Assembly: GCA_027604005.1 (NCBI GenBank)
Contig: JADGJT010000385.1
Coordinates: 1-20,861, forward strand
DNA length: 20,861 nt
Direction of reading: 5' to 3'
Origin: Dinochytrium kinnereticum
Taxonomy: Eukaryota > Chytridiomycota > Chytridiomycetes > Chytridiales > Chytridiaceae
Shown: one piece after another, positions 19,916-20,861 of the stretch
Layout of the letters: every line of letters starts with the position of its first letter
Numbering within the stretch: the stretch's first letter is position 1
Notes under the pieces: generated by a model
Told to the model about the DNA's origin: nothing
Seen by the model: only the letters and a program-made list of their open reading frames with translations
Databases searched by the model: none
Translations under genes and position numbers: made by a program

Positions 19916-20520
19916 TGCTGCAGTTGGAGAGGATGGGGTGAGGATAGGGTGGATGGAGAGGCTACTGTGTGTGTGTTGGGGTAGGTACAGGGTACAGGTA
20001 GGGGTGAAGGGGGTGAGGGGGGCGAAGGAAGGAAGGGAGAAAGTCTCACTCTCAACTTTCTGATCTTTAAAAAAAAAAAAAGAAGCAGAAAATTTGTGAT
20101 CCCTTTCAATAATAAAAATAAATTAAATAAATAAAATAAATATAATTAATTGAGTGATTGATTGATCAGAACATGGCTGCTGCCCCCTTGGCGTTTTGTT
20201 GCCGGCCCTTCAGCTGGCAGAAGTCTGTCCAAACATCCGGACAATGCTTTTGTTATTTATTTTATTATTATTATTATGTATTAAAAAAATAATTAATTAC
20301 CTGCTGCCTCACCCCGATAACAATTATAATAATATGAACCCTCTACAATCATCTCATGACAAGGAAACTCCCTGTAAGAAAAGAACCGCGTAAATAGGCT
20401 ATGCCACCACATGTGATGAATCCACCCTCCAGTCCAATGCTGTGAAGCTCTCTCTTAGGGCCAACTCGGTCTAGTCTTGTGCAGCGGGGGAAATGCGGAC
20501 AGTAAGGTTTGATGTCCGGA
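19916..20520. promoter_or_regulatory. upstream region of the glycosyltransferase gene
   Basis: The 130 bp next to the start codon are G/T-rich on the plus strand, so C/A-rich leader in gene sense. A poly-A stretch follows at about 20067-20080. Two AT-rich blocks (about 20107-20165 and 20245-20335, ATTA/TAAT repeats) flank a GC-richer island at 20170-20240. No coding ORF was recognised. Confidence 0.5.
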
Positions 20521-20660
20521 GAATGGGAGGGAAAATCAGTGAATAGGAGGGTAAATCAGTAAAGGAGAGAAAGATCAGTGAATGGTAGGGTAAATCAGTA
20601 AAGGATGGGAAGATCAGTAAATGGGAGAGTAAATCAGTGGAGGGAGGAGATCAGGAAAAG
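20521..20660. repeat. 19/20-nt minisatellite
   Basis: ATCAGT recurs at 20535, 20555, 20574, 20594, 20613 and 20633, with ATCAGG at 20650. Spacings are 20, 19, 20, 19, 20 and 17. Alternate units resemble each other more (AATCAGTGAATRGKAGGGT versus AAATCAGTAAAGGAKRGRA), so the true unit is about 39 nt, a dimer. The array is purine-rich on the plus strand. Confidence 0.85.
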
Positions 20661-20861
20661 GATAAAAAAGCAAGAAGGGGAAACGAAGGGCAGGGGTTTT
20701 CTATCACAAGCACGTCGTCGTCTGTGAAGTTCTCTCTTTGGCCCTCCATGACTCAGCCTTGACCGCCATGGAAGAGAATCACATTTGCCACGCCGTCCTC
20801 GATCTTGAACGTACTTCGCGATCCAAGGGCGGAAACAGCACCTCTTTTGCTGTGGCAAGGA
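20661..20861. other. right edge, no supported gene
   Basis: Two short frames are open to the edge: a plus-strand ATG at 20769 in a good context (GCCATGG), and a minus-strand frame ending in TGA at 20755-20753 that reads ...STFKIEDGVANVILFHGGQG. Neither was recognised, and at most one can be real. They could be the end of a neighbouring gene. Confidence 0.3.

Noticed and set aside
20753..20861. possible partial genes at the right edge (plus ATG 20769, or minus frame ending at 20753)
   Set aside because: Both are about 31-36 codons long, overlap each other, and match nothing I recognise. Sequence beyond the edge is needed to choose.

Overview
The window reads as nuclear DNA of a eukaryote with spliced, compact protein-coding genes. 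The gene set points to a fungus, probably an early-diverging (zygomycete- or chytrid-type) lineage. It has GT-AG introns of about 75 to 620 nt, T-rich intron interiors, poly-Q/His/Pro-rich proteins, a short fungal-type R-SNARE, a NIPA-family transporter, 5-hydroxyisourate hydrolase and an Egghead-like GT2 enzyme. Lineage is inference only; there is no rRNA or other phylogenetic marker here.

Layout, left to right. (1) First exon of adenosylhomocysteinase on the minus strand, running off the left edge. (2) A roughly 730-bp divergent promoter region with AT-rich and ATCC/ACTC microsatellites. (3) A plus-strand Utp12/WDR3 (Dip2) gene in four exons, whose C-terminal Utp12 domain appears cut short. 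(4) A complete 5-hydroxyisourate hydrolase 0.6 kb downstream, whose first exon lies in the right phase to splice onto the truncated WDR3. (5) A four-exon synaptobrevin gene. (6) A purine-rich convergent intergenic region. (7) A 703-aa C2H2-type transcription factor on the minus strand. (8) A four-exon NIPA-type Mg2+ transporter with a long C-terminal tail, minus strand. (9) A four-exon Egghead-like GT2 glycosyltransferase with a Pro/Gln-rich N-terminus, minus strand. (10) An AT-rich upstream region and a 19/20-nt minisatellite at the right edge.

The genes do not form a pathway. They cover one-carbon metabolism, ribosome biogenesis, urate breakdown, vesicle fusion, transcription, metal transport and glycoconjugate synthesis, as expected for an ordinary fungal chromosome arm. 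No mobile element, CRISPR array, tRNA or rRNA was recognised.

Four things stand out: the apparent WDR3/HIU-hydrolase junction; a strong C-to-G strand-composition swing inside each WDR3 exon that resets at every intron; a decaying GC-rich repeat array filling WDR3 intron 1; and short motifs shared by the 3' flanks of the two neighbouring minus-strand membrane-protein genes.
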